Positions 1-12,518 are shown, counted from the first letter of the stretch. The stretch is 64,000 nucleotides of DNA from Simmondsia chinensis (GCA_018398585.1 JAGTTD010000012.1:17803036-17867035); one strand, 5' to 3'. Notes: generated from the sequence alone by a model not told the origin. A program made the numbers and translations.

Positions 1-199
1 ATCTAGCCATGATTATGACGATCGAAAACGTACATTTTCCACACTTAAAAATATGTTGGTTTATTTAAGGTTTAGGATTCATTTTAGTGTCTAATTATTG
101 CTTTGTTTTTCACTTTTAATAAATTTTATAAATATAAATGTTTAATTTCGGGTAATCATTTTTTGTTTGTAGTCAAGTGTAGTACTTTTTTTTTTTTTT
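1..199. other. AT-rich flank, no gene seen
   Basis: The sequence is AT-rich with no coding signal and ends in a T-run of about 18 bases beside the inverted-repeat element that follows. Confidence 0.4.
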
Positions 200-625
200 T
201 TTTACTAAAATCACCTAAATTGTAAGTGCAGTTTCAAAAATTGACCTGCATTTTCTAATTTTTTAAAAAATCACCTAAACTTTCCAAAATTTTCAATGTC
301 ACACTTCAATGCTATGAACAACCATTACTTTGCTTACGTGGCATTTAAAAAATATTTTTTTATTTTTTAGAATATAAAAAAAAATTTAGTATATTTAACA
401 TACTTTTTATATATTTAGAATTATTTCAAATGTAAATTGAACTTTTTAAAATTATTTTCTCTTTTTTCAAAAGCCATGTAAGTTAAAACTAATAGATGTT
501 AACAACGTTAACATTAAGTTGTGAAATAGAAAAAATTTGGAAACTTTAGGTGATCTTTTAAAAAATTAGAAAATATACAGGGTTTTTTTAAATCACATCT
601 AAATTTTAGGTGATTTTTAATCAAA
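200..625. mobile_element. MITE-like element with long terminal inverted repeats
   Basis: The segment at about 204-285 is an imperfect inverted copy of about 537-622. Both arms carry ATCACCTAAA-type blocks and a shared block TTCTAATTTTTTAAAA, in mirrored order. The arms are about 80 bp and the centre is AT-rich with no ORF. This matches a non-autonomous DNA transposon or foldback element. I could not fix the target duplication because the left edge runs into a T homopolymer. Confidence 0.65.
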
Positions 626-785
626 AAGGAACCTTAAAATGTATAAAGAAAGCCAGAGGTATAGTTCCTATTAGAAAAAAAAAAAAATCAAAAATGTTGA
701 GAAACAAAAAAGTAAATACTCATAATTTAGGCCTTGTCTAACATGCAGGAAGTAAATGTAGGAAGTAGAAATTTGTGGAAAGTAC

Positions 786-1061
786 AGTCATGATCTTGTC
801 ATAGGGCATCCGTTTGTATAAGCTACTTTGTATGGGAAAGTAATTCATGAATGACTTAGTTGGCGGGAAAGTTAGTTGGTTGAGCAAACATTAGTTAGGT
901 TAGCTAATGACTTGGTTGTGAAGGATTAATAAGAATATCTTGATGTAATGTTTGGAAAATAATCAAAATATATTTTCTTCTCTTTATCTCTAACTCTCAA
1001 TTTCTCTTCTCATCTCAATCTCTTATCTATTCTAACCTTGTTATGATCTTTCATCATAACA
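786..1061 (+). repeat. 5-prime LTR of gypsy A
   Basis: It is related along its length to 24326-24610: CATGATCTTGT, ATAGGGCAT, TTTGTATAAGCT, the pyrimidine-rich stretch with CTCTAACTCTCAATTTC, and the palindromic end TTATGATC-nnn-ATCATAACA. A degenerate tRNA-Met primer site (TTGTATCAGAAT) follows at about 1064-1076. The exact start is uncertain by a few bases because the usual TGTCATG terminus has decayed to AGTCATG. Confidence 0.8.
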
Positions 1062-1129
1062 AAATTGTATCAGAATTTAATTCCCAGGCTATTTCGTTTG
1101 CAAAACTGGCGAAGAAGAAGCAAATTTCC

Positions 1130-1667
1130 ATGGCTAACACTGTAGCTGGGTTATCTGGCAACACTAAAAGTGTGGCCCAAATGAATCAAATTCAACAATA
1201 GCTACGTGAATTGGTGACTGCAATAGGGAATTTTTATAATTCATATGAGCAATTGCAGCAGCAGCTGATAGAAATGGAAGAGAACGTTAATAAGAGTATC
1301 AATGTTGAACATACTCAATTATCCCTAATGTTTGACCTCCAAAACATCTCACCCCAGTTTCAAAAATGCAAGATGCTGGAGATCAAGCTGTGGTCAAACA
1401 CAAATCATTCAGGCAACCTAAAATTAAGATAAATTGCTTTAATGGGACTAATCCTCGGTCTTGAGCAAGGAAATGTGATCGTTTCTTCAAATTTTATGAA
1501 GTTCTAGAAGAACAAAAGGTGGAATTAGCTGCTATGCATCTGAATGAAGATGAGGAAGAGTGGTTCCATAGTGTAATCTTAAGCAAACCCGATCTTATTT
1601 GGGCCTGAATTTGTTGTTGAGCTTTGTGAGCGATATGGTGATGATGAAACTGGTGATGCAGTTGACA
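1130..1667 (+). pseudogene. gag fragment of gypsy A, truncated by copia B
   Basis: A start-like ATG at 1130 opens a gag-type reading (MANTVAGLSG), with an early in-frame stop at about 1199. Then comes a glutamine-rich, coiled-coil-like stretch typical of gypsy gag N-termini. Further on, reading frames match the capsid part of element E, including the LCERYGDDE-type motif near 1621-1650. The reading stops where copia B begins. The gag C-terminus and zinc knuckle are not found on the far side of B, where homology resumes inside the protease. Confidence 0.7.
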
Positions 1668-3950
1668 GGTTAGGAATAGTGTCCTAAAATTAAGATTTAT
1701 TATGTTAATATTATTTTATTAAAGAATAAAATTGAAGTTCCAATCGTTTCCTTGTTAAATTTACGTAAGCGAGTATTTATACTACATGTGATTTTCTTTT
1801 AAGTACCGTCCATGAGATGGACAGAGTCCTAAGATTAAATTTTACATGTTTGTTCCAAGTAGATAATGAGATTAAGCCATATATAGACTTGGAGCAAAAG
1901 GTATGAAATATTATTTGAATAACTCGTGGTTGATGATGAGCTTGGACTACTTGTCTATTGAGACCATGACTTAACATTTTAGATGATTTATCTTGGTAAT
2001 GTGGATGGTGATCCAAAAGTGTTAGGTTAGTGTGTTTAATAAGATTGATACAATGAGTTGGACCATGTAAGTTGCTTGTTTCTAGATTACTATCGGAGAT
2101 GAGTGATTCATGTTGTAATGTTTGAAAAACGACTCTAAATCCTAAGAGTATTCTGAACTTGTGCATGGAATATTAGTTACTTTGATGTACTATAAGTAAG
2201 GTCTAAATACATGACTGAATTCCCACGTACACTAGGTAGCAGCATGAAGTGTGACAAGGATTAGGTATTCAATATGGAATCTGCAATCTCTTATGAGGTA
2301 TAGATGTCCCCTTAGTTGATTCACAGGTATTTGGATAGTTCAGAATCATTGGCCAAAGTATTCCAAGTGTTTGACATTTGAAATTTGTACTATGAATATG
2401 TTCAACTATAAAATGAATTATTCAGTAAAGGGCGAGTTGGCAACTAATGAAGAAGCTATGAAAAGGATAATGATAGCGGTTATATTTATTCTTCATCATG
2501 GACATCTAGATGGAGTGGTTATTATCATCAATACAGTCTATTTGGGAGATATCGAATAAATGGTCTAAGTCTAGATTGCAGTGAGATTTCTTTAGTGAAA
2601 AGTCTCATTAAATGGTAATTAAATTTTATAATGAGATGACAATTAATTTAGCCCATTTGGAGCTAGATTTAAATTGTCTCTGAGTTTCCTACGTAAACCT
2701 CTGTATTTATTGCCATCAGAAAAATATTAAAGAATTCATGAGATGAATTATTTATCCATTAGATGGGTAAATTTAATTTTGCAAAACATTATTCGTGAAG
2801 ATTAATAAAAGTTTAAAAATTACAATATATATATATATACATATTTTTTAAAATTAAAATTCATAAGATGAATTTTTACATGTCGGAAATAAAGCAAAAA
2901 AAAAAAGGGCAAAATAGGTCATAATCCGTGTACTACAAAACAGACCAATCAGCGCGCGACGCGTGTCGTGCTCTGATGGTCTCCAATGTTCATCCGTGCC
3001 TTCGGGCATGGACCAACCAAAACGTGCCACGTGGAACACTTTGGTACATAGGGAAGGGTTGATCCGCGCCTAAAGCGACACGTGTCATGTTTTAATAGTA
3101 AAATCACGCGTGTTTTTGCATTATTAGTAAAATGCAGTGTTTTAATTTATTTGGTATATTAAACGCTGCCCTTGGCTTTGTAAGCTGCCAATCCCACATC
3201 GAAAAAAATCAATTTTTTTCATTCCGGTGTACTACTATAAATAGAGGTACCTATTTTATTAGCTTGGCATCAGTTCTAAATTAAGGTTCTAGAATGTTTT
3301 GACTTTCAGGGATCGTAATTGGGGAGAAAATTTTCCATCAAAATCTTTCTTTCCTAGCTTAATATTTTTCGGAGCCCACTCTCTAGGCAGTTCGAGGTCA
3401 TTGCATAGAAGATCGCTGGGTCTCGATTTTCTTGGTATTTCGCTGGAGATTATTATTCTTTCTGGTATTCTTTATTGGAGCAATTCCAGGTATGTTCTTT
3501 TTTCCTTCTTTTTCAGTTTTTTACTTTTCTATTTATTTACAATTATATTATTATACCTATTTAAGTTCATACTATTGTTATGAATATATTAGACTGGAGG
3601 CCTGTAGATTTAAAATTTGGAATTTTAAATCAACCTTAAGTTTAAAATTAAGAATTTTAAACCCTTACGTTGCGTTAACTTAATTAGATTAGGGAGGAAT
3701 TTTGAAATCTATCCCAACAATTTGTATTAGAGCAAAGGGATCCATACAGATAACCTTATTCCTGAGAACTCTCGCACATGCGGTGTCATGAAGCGTGACT
3801 CTCCAACCGGGGGCTTAGGTAGCGAGAAGAGTCTCCTACACTGAATGCTCTGACAGACCCACTTTGTTATGACTACAGTTGGAGAAGTGTGAACCCAACA
3901 GTTCGCATTAGAGTTAGGTTAATTAATAACTAGGTTAGTTATTCCCTACA
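1668..3950 (+). repeat. 5-prime LTR of copia B
   Basis: It matches 7934-10151 almost end to end, with scattered substitutions and small indels. It begins with a decayed TGTTAGGAATAG terminus and ends in CCCTACA. A TATA-like signal (CTATAAATAGAGG, about 3235-3247) lies 0.7 kb before the end, so U3 is long. Short ORFs within it, such as those at 3299-3683, have decayed counterparts in the other LTR; I take them as chance. Confidence 0.9.
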
Positions 3951-3966
3951 ATTGGTATCAGAGCCA
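3951..3966 (+). other. tRNA-Met primer-binding site of copia B
   Basis: The sequence ATTGGTATCAGAGCC directly follows the 5-prime LTR and complements the 3-prime end of plant initiator tRNA-Met, the usual primer for this class. Confidence 0.9.
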
Positions 3967-4029
3967 ATATACATAAATAGGTATATCAAGATCGAATTAA
4001 ATAGATTTACGATTTAATAAAATAAAGAT

Positions 4030-4440
4030 TTTACTAAGAAGGAAAGATTGTTTAAAGTAACGATTTAAATTGTCTAAATCGTTAATGAACTAATAGTTAA
4101 TTAAGATCATATAAAGTAACTATTTGAATTGTTTAAATCATTAATTCGTTTAAGGTAACAATTTAAATTGTTTAAATCATTAATGAATTATTAGTTAATT
4201 TGGGTTTGTCAATTCATGAAATTACATTAGTATTATACGCATGATGAGATTGTGCATATTTAATCTTGATTTTTGAAATCAGATAAAATTGATCTAATGA
4301 GATTACATCTATTTCATTTTTACAAAATTGGATAAATTTGATATAATGAGATTAGATTCAATTATTTTACGAAATCGGATAAAATTGATTTAATGAGATT
4401 AGATTCAATTATTTTTTAAATTAAATATTTTAATTTTTTT
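4030..4440 (+). repeat. Imperfect repeats in the copia B leader, first set
   Basis: There are two families. About 4047-4200 holds three copies of a GTAAC-nATTTnAATTGTnTAAATCnTTAAT unit, each with a small palindrome (ATTTAnnnnnTAAAT type). About 4270-4420 holds three copies of a 50-60 bp unit around AATGAGATTAnATTCAATTA, preceded by AAATCnGATAAAATTGAT. No ORF spans the region. Confidence 0.65.
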
Positions 4441-4589
4441 GAAAAAATAGTTTTTTTTTTTTTTTTTATGTACGTCAACCACTGATGTCAGGTAGCAAGG
4501 CTGACATCAGTATTTTCAAATTTAAAAAAATTTTGGGACGTGTAGACGTCAGTACCTGTTTACGTAACAATTAAAACTTATTTTTTAAT

Positions 4590-5010
4590 TAATTTAATTA
4601 TAGAATAAGATTCTAAAATAGATTATAAAATAATCTAAATTGTAAGTCGATGTTATTCAATTAATTTGATTTTAGAATGAGATTCTAAAATAGATTATGA
4701 GATAATTTAAGATGTAGGTCCACACTGTTTTAAATATGCAAAAATAAAAATAAAATAATATTAATTTAATTTTTAGAATGAGATTCTAAAGTACATTGTG
4801 AGATAATCTAAATTAGAAGTTGGTATTACTTTTAAATAAGAATTAATTAATTAATTTTATTGGTTAATTTTAGAATGAGATTCTAAGGTAGATTATGAGA
4901 TAATCTATGTTGTAAGATGATAATGTTTTAAATAAAAAAAATTAATTAGTTAATTTTTAGAATGAGACTCTAAAGGGGATTATGAGGTAATCCAAGTTCT
5001 AAATGCAAGT
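4590..5010 (+). repeat. Five tandem hairpin-forming units in the copia B leader
   Basis: Five imperfect units of about 70-95 bp begin near 4590, 4661, 4763, 4853 and 4945. Each has two small palindromes in the same order: AGAATGAGATTCT, then AGATTATGAGATAATCT. Both keep GA or a similar pair at the centre. The last unit has drifted (GGGGATTATGAGGTAATCC), but its change GAT to GGAT on one arm is matched by ATC to ATCC on the other, so pairing is kept. The array lies between the primer site and gag. Confidence 0.75.
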
Positions 5011-5660
5011 TAATTAAAAACCACTAGTTTATAAAAATCAAGTGGGAGCGAGGTCCAATTGTTGAAACCTCAAGGTCTCCATTACTGGCCTAACAGCATA
5101 GTAGATCGATAGACCTCCCTGCGGAGGATGGCGGATTGCAGATTACAGGGTTAGACTTCTATTGGGATAAGCCAAAGTGCAAAGAACCGATACAACCACA
5201 TTACCGTGGAGTATTACGTGTATTTGTATGGAGGTTTAGGTAATAGTTTGCACTTGACTAGCGTGATGCATTAGCCTCCCTGAGGAGCTCTGTTGTGTTA
5301 TGTTAGAGACTAAGGTAAAGTAGTGAGTTAATCATGTTTAGTAAGAGTTACAAGAAAATATGTTAATTGAGAATAATTCTCACCTAAACTAGCTTCGTGC
5401 AACCCCGCTGCCGGGGCGTAAAGGGTGGTGTGTTTGGGTCATCGTAGCATGCATGATAGTACAGTTTTGTAGATACCTGACTAATTACGTTTGCTAAAAT
5501 AAAAGAATAGATATCACTACATTATATATGACTCTTGTTAGACAGTTACACAAATGTTTACATTTACAATATTTTAAAATAGATACGGCTGGTGAACTTC
5601 ACTCGGTTCTAATGCATAATGTACTCATTGGACCAAATTACTTTGCCTAGAAAAATAAGT
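5011..5660 (+). other. Rest of the copia B leader, no gene seen
   Basis: This lies between the hairpin array and the first gag codons that I can read. It includes two GC-richer islands (about 5120-5140 and 5400-5425, the latter with CCCCGCTGCCGGGGCG, a stable stem). I see no sustained reading frame. Confidence 0.4.
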
Positions 5661-5689
5661 TAGACTCAATTTTTACTCACAAAGGACCT

Positions 5690-7840
5690 ACTGGAAAGAA
5701 AGGAAAGGGTAAGGTTGCTAGTGTAGCAACCAAGTCCACAAAGAGGTCAGCAAAAGAAAAGTGTTTCTTTTACGGGAAGACTGGCCACTAAAAGAAGAAC
5801 TACACTAAGTACTTAGCTTCTCTTCCTACAAAGACTGCTAAGCCATCTGGTGAAGATATGTTGATAACTTACTTAGTTGAGCCATGCACGGTTGAGAGTC
5901 CACCTGGTTCCTGGAGTGCAGACTCAGGTTCAACTGACTATGTCTGTAATATGTTGTAGGGGCTCAAGCTAACCAAAAGGTTGCATGATAGGAAGTTGTA
6001 CCTGATGGTCAAAGACAGTGTAAGAGTAGTGGTCTAAAGTGTAGGGGATATTAGCTTAGTCTTTAGTGCTAGAGTTTTTTATTTTAAAAGATTGCTTATT
6101 TGTACCCACGCTGCACAAGAATTTGATTTCTGAATCTCGTTTAATGGAATTGTTATTTAATAAATTTTGGTTGTGAACTTTTTATTACAAGAAATAAATT
6201 ATTTTTTTCAAAAGGTACATGTATAAATGATTTATTCATGTTATTCTTGATAAAAAAAATATGGTATTTACCGAAAAGAATCTAACACAAGCTCACTTAT
6301 TCAATCTCCTAAAAGAAAACACCCTGAAAGGGATAATGCCTACACATGGCACCAACGTCTAGTCACACTAACTCGAACAGAATCCAAAGACTGGTGAAAG
6401 ATGGACTGATAGAGTTTTTGGACTTAAGGTCATTACCAATTGGCGAATCATGCATAGAAGGAGAGATTACCAAGTCTGTCTTTAAGAGTAAAGGCAACAG
6501 GGTTGGTGACTTACTTAAGCTGGTTCACACATATATATGTGGGCCAATGAATGTTCAGGCAAAGTACTTCATCACATTTACTTATGATTACTCAAGGTAT
6601 AGCTATATTTATCTAATGAGACATTAGTCGGACTCTTTTAAAAAGTTCAAATAGTACAAAACTGAAGTTGAAAAGCAATTAGGTAAACAGGTTTAGTCAC
6701 TTCGATCAAATTGAAGTGGTGAATGTCTTTCAGGTGAGTTTCTAGATTTCCTAATTAGAAAAACAAAAAAACAGAGTAGTTTTAGAGGGGTTTTAAAGAA
6801 AATGACGCTAATTCTGAACAGTTAGACACAACTCGGGATGCAGTGGATGCATTAGATGCACCTACTGTTAGGATTAAGAATGTTTTAAGTACACAGGAGC
6901 CTAGGTGTAGTAGGACGATTGTCAAGGCACCTTATAGGTTCATGGCAGGAGCCTTAATGGTTAATTGTGACATTGAATCTGATCCTCTCATCTACAATGA
7001 GACAATTAAAGACAGGGATGCTGACCAATGGGTCTCAGCAATGAAATCTGAGATAGGATATATGTATTCTAATTAGGTCTGGGATCTTGTAGAGGCACTT
7101 GTTAACATTAAGCCGTTGGTTGTAAATGGGTCTACAGGAAGTAAAGAGGAGTGGACGGGAAGATAGAGACCTTCATGGCAAGACTAGTTGCTAAGGGTTT
7201 TACCCAAAAGGAAGGAATTCATTATGGTGAGACCTTCTTACCAATAGCCACACTAAAGTCCATAAGAATACGTCTATCCATTGTAACTCATTACGAGATT
7301 TGGCAAATGGAAGTCAAAACGACCCCTTTTGAATGGCATCTTAAAGAAGACATCTATATGGTGCAACCAGACAATTTCATTGGAAAAAATCATGAGCATA
7401 TGGTATGCATCCTGAAGAAGTCTATGTATGGGTTGAAGCACGCATCACGCTCATCGAATATTAGATTCAATGAAGCAATTAAGTGTTATAATTTTGAGCA
7501 ATTGGTTGACGAATCAAGCGTGTACAAACAACGTCAAGAGAAAGTGGTGACTTTCTTAGTATTATATCTCAATGGTATACTACTCATTGGGAATGATGTA
7601 GGTTGTAAATAGCTGTAAAGTTTTGGTTGTCAAGTTAGTTAGAGTTTGTTCTAGTTGGTTATACGGATTCAGACTTCCAGTTAGACAAAGATGCCAGATG
7701 TTCGACGTCTGGGCATGTCTGTACCCTTGGGGTAGGAGCCATTAGTGGGAGAAATGTCAAGCAGTATAGTATTACTGACTTCACCATAGAGGCTAAATAC
7801 GTTATAGATTTAGAAGCTGCATAGAGGGCATGTTGGTTCA
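5690..7840 (+). pseudogene. Decayed copia gag-pol of element B
   Basis: Copia polyprotein pieces occur in order. A gag zinc knuckle near 5757-5800 starts CFFYGKTGH, with its second Cys changed to Tyr. The protease motif DSGSTD is near 5925. The integrase zinc and early core region spans about 6340-6630. RT spans about 7010-7610, ending in YLNGILLIGND where active copies have YVDDILLIGND, so the catalytic Asp pair is gone. RNase H spans about 7655-7830 (GYTDSDFQLDKDARCSTSG). The second half of integrase and most of the stretch between RT and RNase H are deleted. Stops and frameshifts are frequent. No product is expected. Confidence 0.85.
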
Positions 7841-7933
7841 GATAGAATAATTAATCTAGTAGACTTTTGGATCATACACAAAAGAGATGGGTATAAAGCT
7901 TGTCATAAATTGGATTTAGGATAAGTGGGAGAT

Positions 7934-10151
7934 TCTTAGGAATAGTATCCTAAAATTTGGATTTATTTTATTAATATTATTTTATTAAAGAATAAATTGA
8001 AGTTCCAACCATTTCCTTGTTAAATTTGTGTAAGCAATGATCTATACCACATGTGATTTTTTTCTAAGTGAATAATGAGATTAAGCCACAGATAGACTTG
8101 GAATAAATAGTAGGGAATGTTATTTGAATAACTCGTGGTTGATTTTGAGCTTGAGCTACTTGTTTGTTAAGACCATGACTTAACACTTTAGATGACCTGT
8201 CTTGGTCATGTGCATAGTAATCCAAAAGTGTTAGGTTGGTGTGTTTAATGAAATTGATACATTGAGTTGGACCATGTAAATTGCTTGTTTCTAGACTACT
8301 ATCGGAGATAAGTGATTCATGTTTTACTGTTTGAACGACGACTCTAAATCCTGTGAGGATTCTGGACTTGTGCATGGAGCGTTAGTTACTTTGGTGTAAT
8401 ATAAGTAAGGTCTAAATACATGACTGAATTCCCACGTACACTGGGTAGCAGCATGAAATGTGACAAGGATCGGGTATTCAATATGGAATCTACAATCTCT
8501 TGTAAGGTACAGATCTCGCCTTAGTTGATTCTCAAGTATTTGAATAGTTCAGAATCTGTGGCCAAAGTATTCCAAGTGTTTGATATTTTAAATTTATACT
8601 ATGAATATGTTCAAGTATAAAATAAATTATTCAGTGAAGGGCGAGTCGGTAACTAATGGAGAAGCTATGAGAAGGATAATAGTAGTGGTTATATTTATTC
8701 TTCGTCAAGGACATCTAGGTGGAGGGGTTGTTATCATCAATACAGTCTATTTGGGAGATATCGAATAAATGGTTCAAGTCTAGAGTGTAGTGAGATTTAT
8801 TTGATGGAATTAAGTCTCATTAAATGGTAATTAAATTTTACCATGAGATGATAATTAATTTAGCCCATTTGAAGCTAGATTTAAATTATCTCTGAGTTTC
8901 CTATACAAGCCTCTGTATTTATTGCCATCGAAAAAATATTAAAGAATTCATGAGATGAATTATTTATCCATGAGATGGGTAAATTCAATTTTGCCAAACA
9001 TTATTCATGAGATTAATAAAAGTTTTAAAAAAATTACAAAAATAAATAACAATTTTTTGAAAATTAAAATTCATAAGATGAATTTTTACATATGGAAAAT
9101 AAAGCCAAAAAAAAGGCAAAATAGGTTAAAATCCGTGTACTGCGAAATAGAGTCGCGTGCTGATGGTCTCTAGTGTAGATTCGTGCCTTCGGGCACAGAC
9201 CAACCAAAGCGTGCCACGTAGAACACTCTGGTACACAGGGAAGGGACACGGACCAATCCTGATGTGACATGTGTCACATTTTAATAGTATTGCATTATTA
9301 ATAAAACGCAGTGTTTTGATTTTTTTGGTATATGAAACGTCGCCTTTGGCTTTGTAAGCTGCCAATCCCACATCAAAAAAATCATATTTTTTCGCTCCAG
9401 TATACTACTACAAATAGAGGTACATATTTCATTAGTTTGGCATTAGTTCTAAATTAAGGATTCTAGAAAGTATTGACTTTATGGGACCTTAATTGGGTAG
9501 AAAAATTTTTGTTGAAATTTTTCTTTCTTAGTTTAATATTTTTCAGAGCCCCCTCTCTAGGCAGTTCAAGGTCATTGCGTAGAAGATCGCTGGGTCTCAA
9601 TTTTCTTAGTATTTGGTTGGAGATTATTATTCTTTCTGGTATTCTTTGTTGGAGCTATTCCAGGTATGTTTTTCTTTCCTTCTTTTTTAGTTTTTCGCTT
9701 TTCTATTTATTTACAATATTTGTTATTATAACTATTTAAGCTCATGCTATTGTTATGAATGTATTAGAGTGGACGCCTATAGATTTAAAGTAAGAATTTA
9801 AATATGTTGATTTAAAATTAGAAATTTTAAATCAACCTTAGGTTTAAAATTAATAATTTTAAACCATTCCGCTGCATTAACTTATTTAAATTAGGGAGGA
9901 TTTTTGAAATACATCCCTACAATTAGCATTAGAGCAAAGGAATCTATAGAGATAACCCTATTCCCTGGAACTCTCGCACGTGAGGTGTCACGAAGCAGGA
10001 TTCCCCGACCGGGGGCTTAGGTAGCGAGAAGATTCTCCTACGCTAAGTGCTCTGATAGGTGCACTTTGTTGTGACCACAGTTGGAGACTGTGAACCCAAT
10101 AGTTGGCAGCAGAGTTAGGTTAATTAATAACTAGGTTAGTTATTCCCTACA
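7934..10151 (+). repeat. 3-prime LTR of copia B
   Basis: This is the partner of 1668-3950, preceded by the polypurine tract AAGTGGGAGAT. It differs by point changes and several short deletions, for example near 9250-9300. It ends TTATTCCCTACA at 10151, directly followed by gypsy A protease sequence. Confidence 0.9.
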
Positions 10152-12107
10152 TGTGCATGCTTGACTAGAGGTAGTTCACATAATACTATGTGGATCAAGG
10201 GATTGGTGAAACAAAAACCTTTATTAATCCTAATAGATAGTGGAAGCACCCACAGATTTTCTTGATCCTAAAGTTACATGAGAAGCAGGACACAAATTGC
10301 TATGATCTTCTTCCTTATTAGTGATAGTAGCTGATGATAAGACCATGATAACCTAGACCTCTTGTAGACAAATTGTTTGAGAGATAGGGGGACACTAGTT
10401 TATGTATGACCTTCGAATCCGCAATTTTGGAGGATGTGACATAGTGCTAGGGGTTGATTGGACGAAGACAATAAGTCCACTATTGTTTGATTTCATTTAT
10501 CTTTCACTTACATTTGAAAGGAATGGAGCAACGATCAAATTGTAAGGTGTGACAGATCAAGGATCAAGTTCACTGAAACTCATGAGTTGCAAGCAGTTGC
10601 AAGGCGTTCTCAAGAAGCAAGCTTAGCAATGGAACCAATTGTCTTAATCTACACTGGTGAATTCTGATCCTTACTTACAAAGATTGTTACTTGACTTTCA
10701 TGATATTTTTGAAATTCCCTCGCCCCTTCTCCTAAAAAGAGTCTTGGATCATGCTATTGTTCTTATACCAAACTCTTCTCCAATCAATCTAATACCAAAT
10801 AAAATCCTCATTCACAAAAATCCGAATTAGAAAAACAAATAGAGGAGCTTCTCAAAGCTAATTTCATTCATCCAAGTCATAGCCCATTTGCTTGCTCTAT
10901 CATCTTGGTTAAAAAGAAAGATGGTACCCATTGGTTTTACATTAACTATTGCTAATTGAATGCTCTCACTATAAAAGTTAAATTCCCAATTCCTATCATC
11001 GGTGACTTGCAAGATGAAATTCATGGTTCAGTTTTCTACTTAGACAAGGATACCATCAAATTAGAGTCAAAGATGAAGACATACATAAAATTGCTTTCTG
11101 CATACATCGTGGGCATTATGAGTTTGTAGTAATGCCCTTTGGTTTATTTAACTCCCCTTCTACAGTCCAAGCCTTAATAAGTTCCATCTTTAAATCATTC
11201 CTAAGGAAATTTCTTTTGGTCTTCTTTGATGACATCCTCATAGATCGTCCTACATTCTCTTCTCATCTTTCTCATTTGCAATTAGTTTTTAAACCATGCG
11301 ACAACATCTATTGTATACCAAGCTAAACAAATGCACCTTTGCCCAACTCCAAATTGAATATCTGGGACATGTTATATCTTGTAGGGGGTGTCCATGGATC
11401 CTTCAAAGGTTCAAGTGATGGAACAATCCAATTCCTACTACTAAATCTCTAAGAGGTTTCTTGGGTAAGTTTATTCATGGGTATGGAATCATTTCCAAAC
11501 CCTTACTGGAATTACTTAAAAAGGATTCCTTTACTTGGTCCCCTACAGCTATGAAACCAATCACCAATCTGAAGCAAGCTATTTGCATTGCACCTGTCTT
11601 AAGCATACCTGATTTTGCTTAACCATTTACACTTGATATTGATGCTTGCAGCAAGGGGGTTGAAGCAGTATTAATGCAGAACGAAAGACCTATAACCTAT
11701 CTCAGTCACGCTTTTAAGTCCAAGGCATGAGGGTCTTTCCATTTATGGCAAGTTGTATCTTGCTATTCTTATTGCAGCCAAAAATTGGCGCCATTATTTG
11801 AAGGTTCACCATTTCGTCATTCATATAGATCATGAAAGTTTAAAGTTTATAATGGAACAAAGAATCATAACTCACATTCAGAAGAAAGGGCTATTGAAAA
11901 TGTTGGGGTTGGATTACTCTATTCCTCATAGGAAAGGCAAGGAGAATGTAGTGACTGATGTGTTATCTAGGAGAGCTAAGACTGTTTCTTCTGGAGTTCT
12001 TAATGTCATTTCTAAAGTAAAGCCTATATGGATGGATGATATTCATCAGTCCTATGCAGATGATCCTTATGCTCAATCTCATGTCACAGCCTTAGCTGTT
12101 AATCCTT
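10152..12107 (+). pseudogene. Gypsy A protease-RT-RNase H remnant
   Basis: Homology to the gypsy pol of elements C and E resumes here. The protease has LLILIDSGSTH (about 10220-10255). The RT includes MPFGLFNSPSTVQA and the catalytic-type FFDDIL (about 11130-11250). RNase H has an altered DIDACSKGVEAVL region (about 11635-11680) and continues to HFVIHIDHESLKF (about 11808). Stops and frameshifts break it into pieces. It ends at 12107, where element C is inserted, and continues after 22911. Confidence 0.85.
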
Positions 12108-12518
12108 TGTTATGATTCAAGATCAATCTTGAATCATAACCAAGGACAGAGGAAGAATTGAGATGAGAAGTAGAAGAAAAGGGATGAGAAATACAAAGAG
12201 AGTTAGAGTTGAGAAGAAGAATCAATTCAATTTCATTCAATACCTTCTTACAATAAAATGTCGCACTACTTATAGTATTTGAGCAAAGAAAGAAGAAACA
12301 ACGCATCGGGACACAAATTGCACCGACTTACAACTTAGCCGCCAAAATAGACCAAGACCTCCTAACCGACTTAACTACCCTTCCTACCAAAGACTAAAAT
12401 CAAACCAAACACTAGAATTAGACTTGTTCTAAGCAATTATAACCTTCCAATATCAAGATAGAGCAATTACAAGCAATTGCAATTCTAATTCAGATCCCTT
12501 TCAGCTGAGATCATGACA
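12108..12518 (-). repeat. 3-prime LTR of gypsy C
   Basis: On the minus strand it runs TGTCATGATCTC to CAAGATTGATCTTGAATCATAACA. It is nearly identical to 22504-22911, which points to a fairly recent insertion compared with A. Confidence 0.93.

Larger units (their letters stand above)
1668..10151 (+). mobile_element. Ty1/copia retrotransposon B with long LTRs
   Basis: The two LTRs of 2283 and 2218 bp (1668-3950 and 7934-10151) both end in TTATTCCCTACA. A textbook primer site follows the first (ATTGGTATCAGAGCC at 3951) and a polypurine tract precedes the second (AAGTGGGAGAT, 7923-7933). The internal 4 kb holds a repeat-rich leader and a broken gag-pol in copia order: zinc knuckle, protease, integrase, RT, RNase H. 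It lies inside gypsy A. The flanks TGACA and TGTGC do not form a target duplication, and a part of A is missing at this point. Confidence 0.9.

Noticed and set aside
3299..3683. Phe/Leu-rich membrane protein frames
   Set aside because: They lie in an LTR; the partner LTR has a decayed version with changed frames.
4047..5010. CRISPR-like array
   Set aside because: Units are imperfect, directly adjoining and part of a eukaryotic retroelement leader; no spacers.
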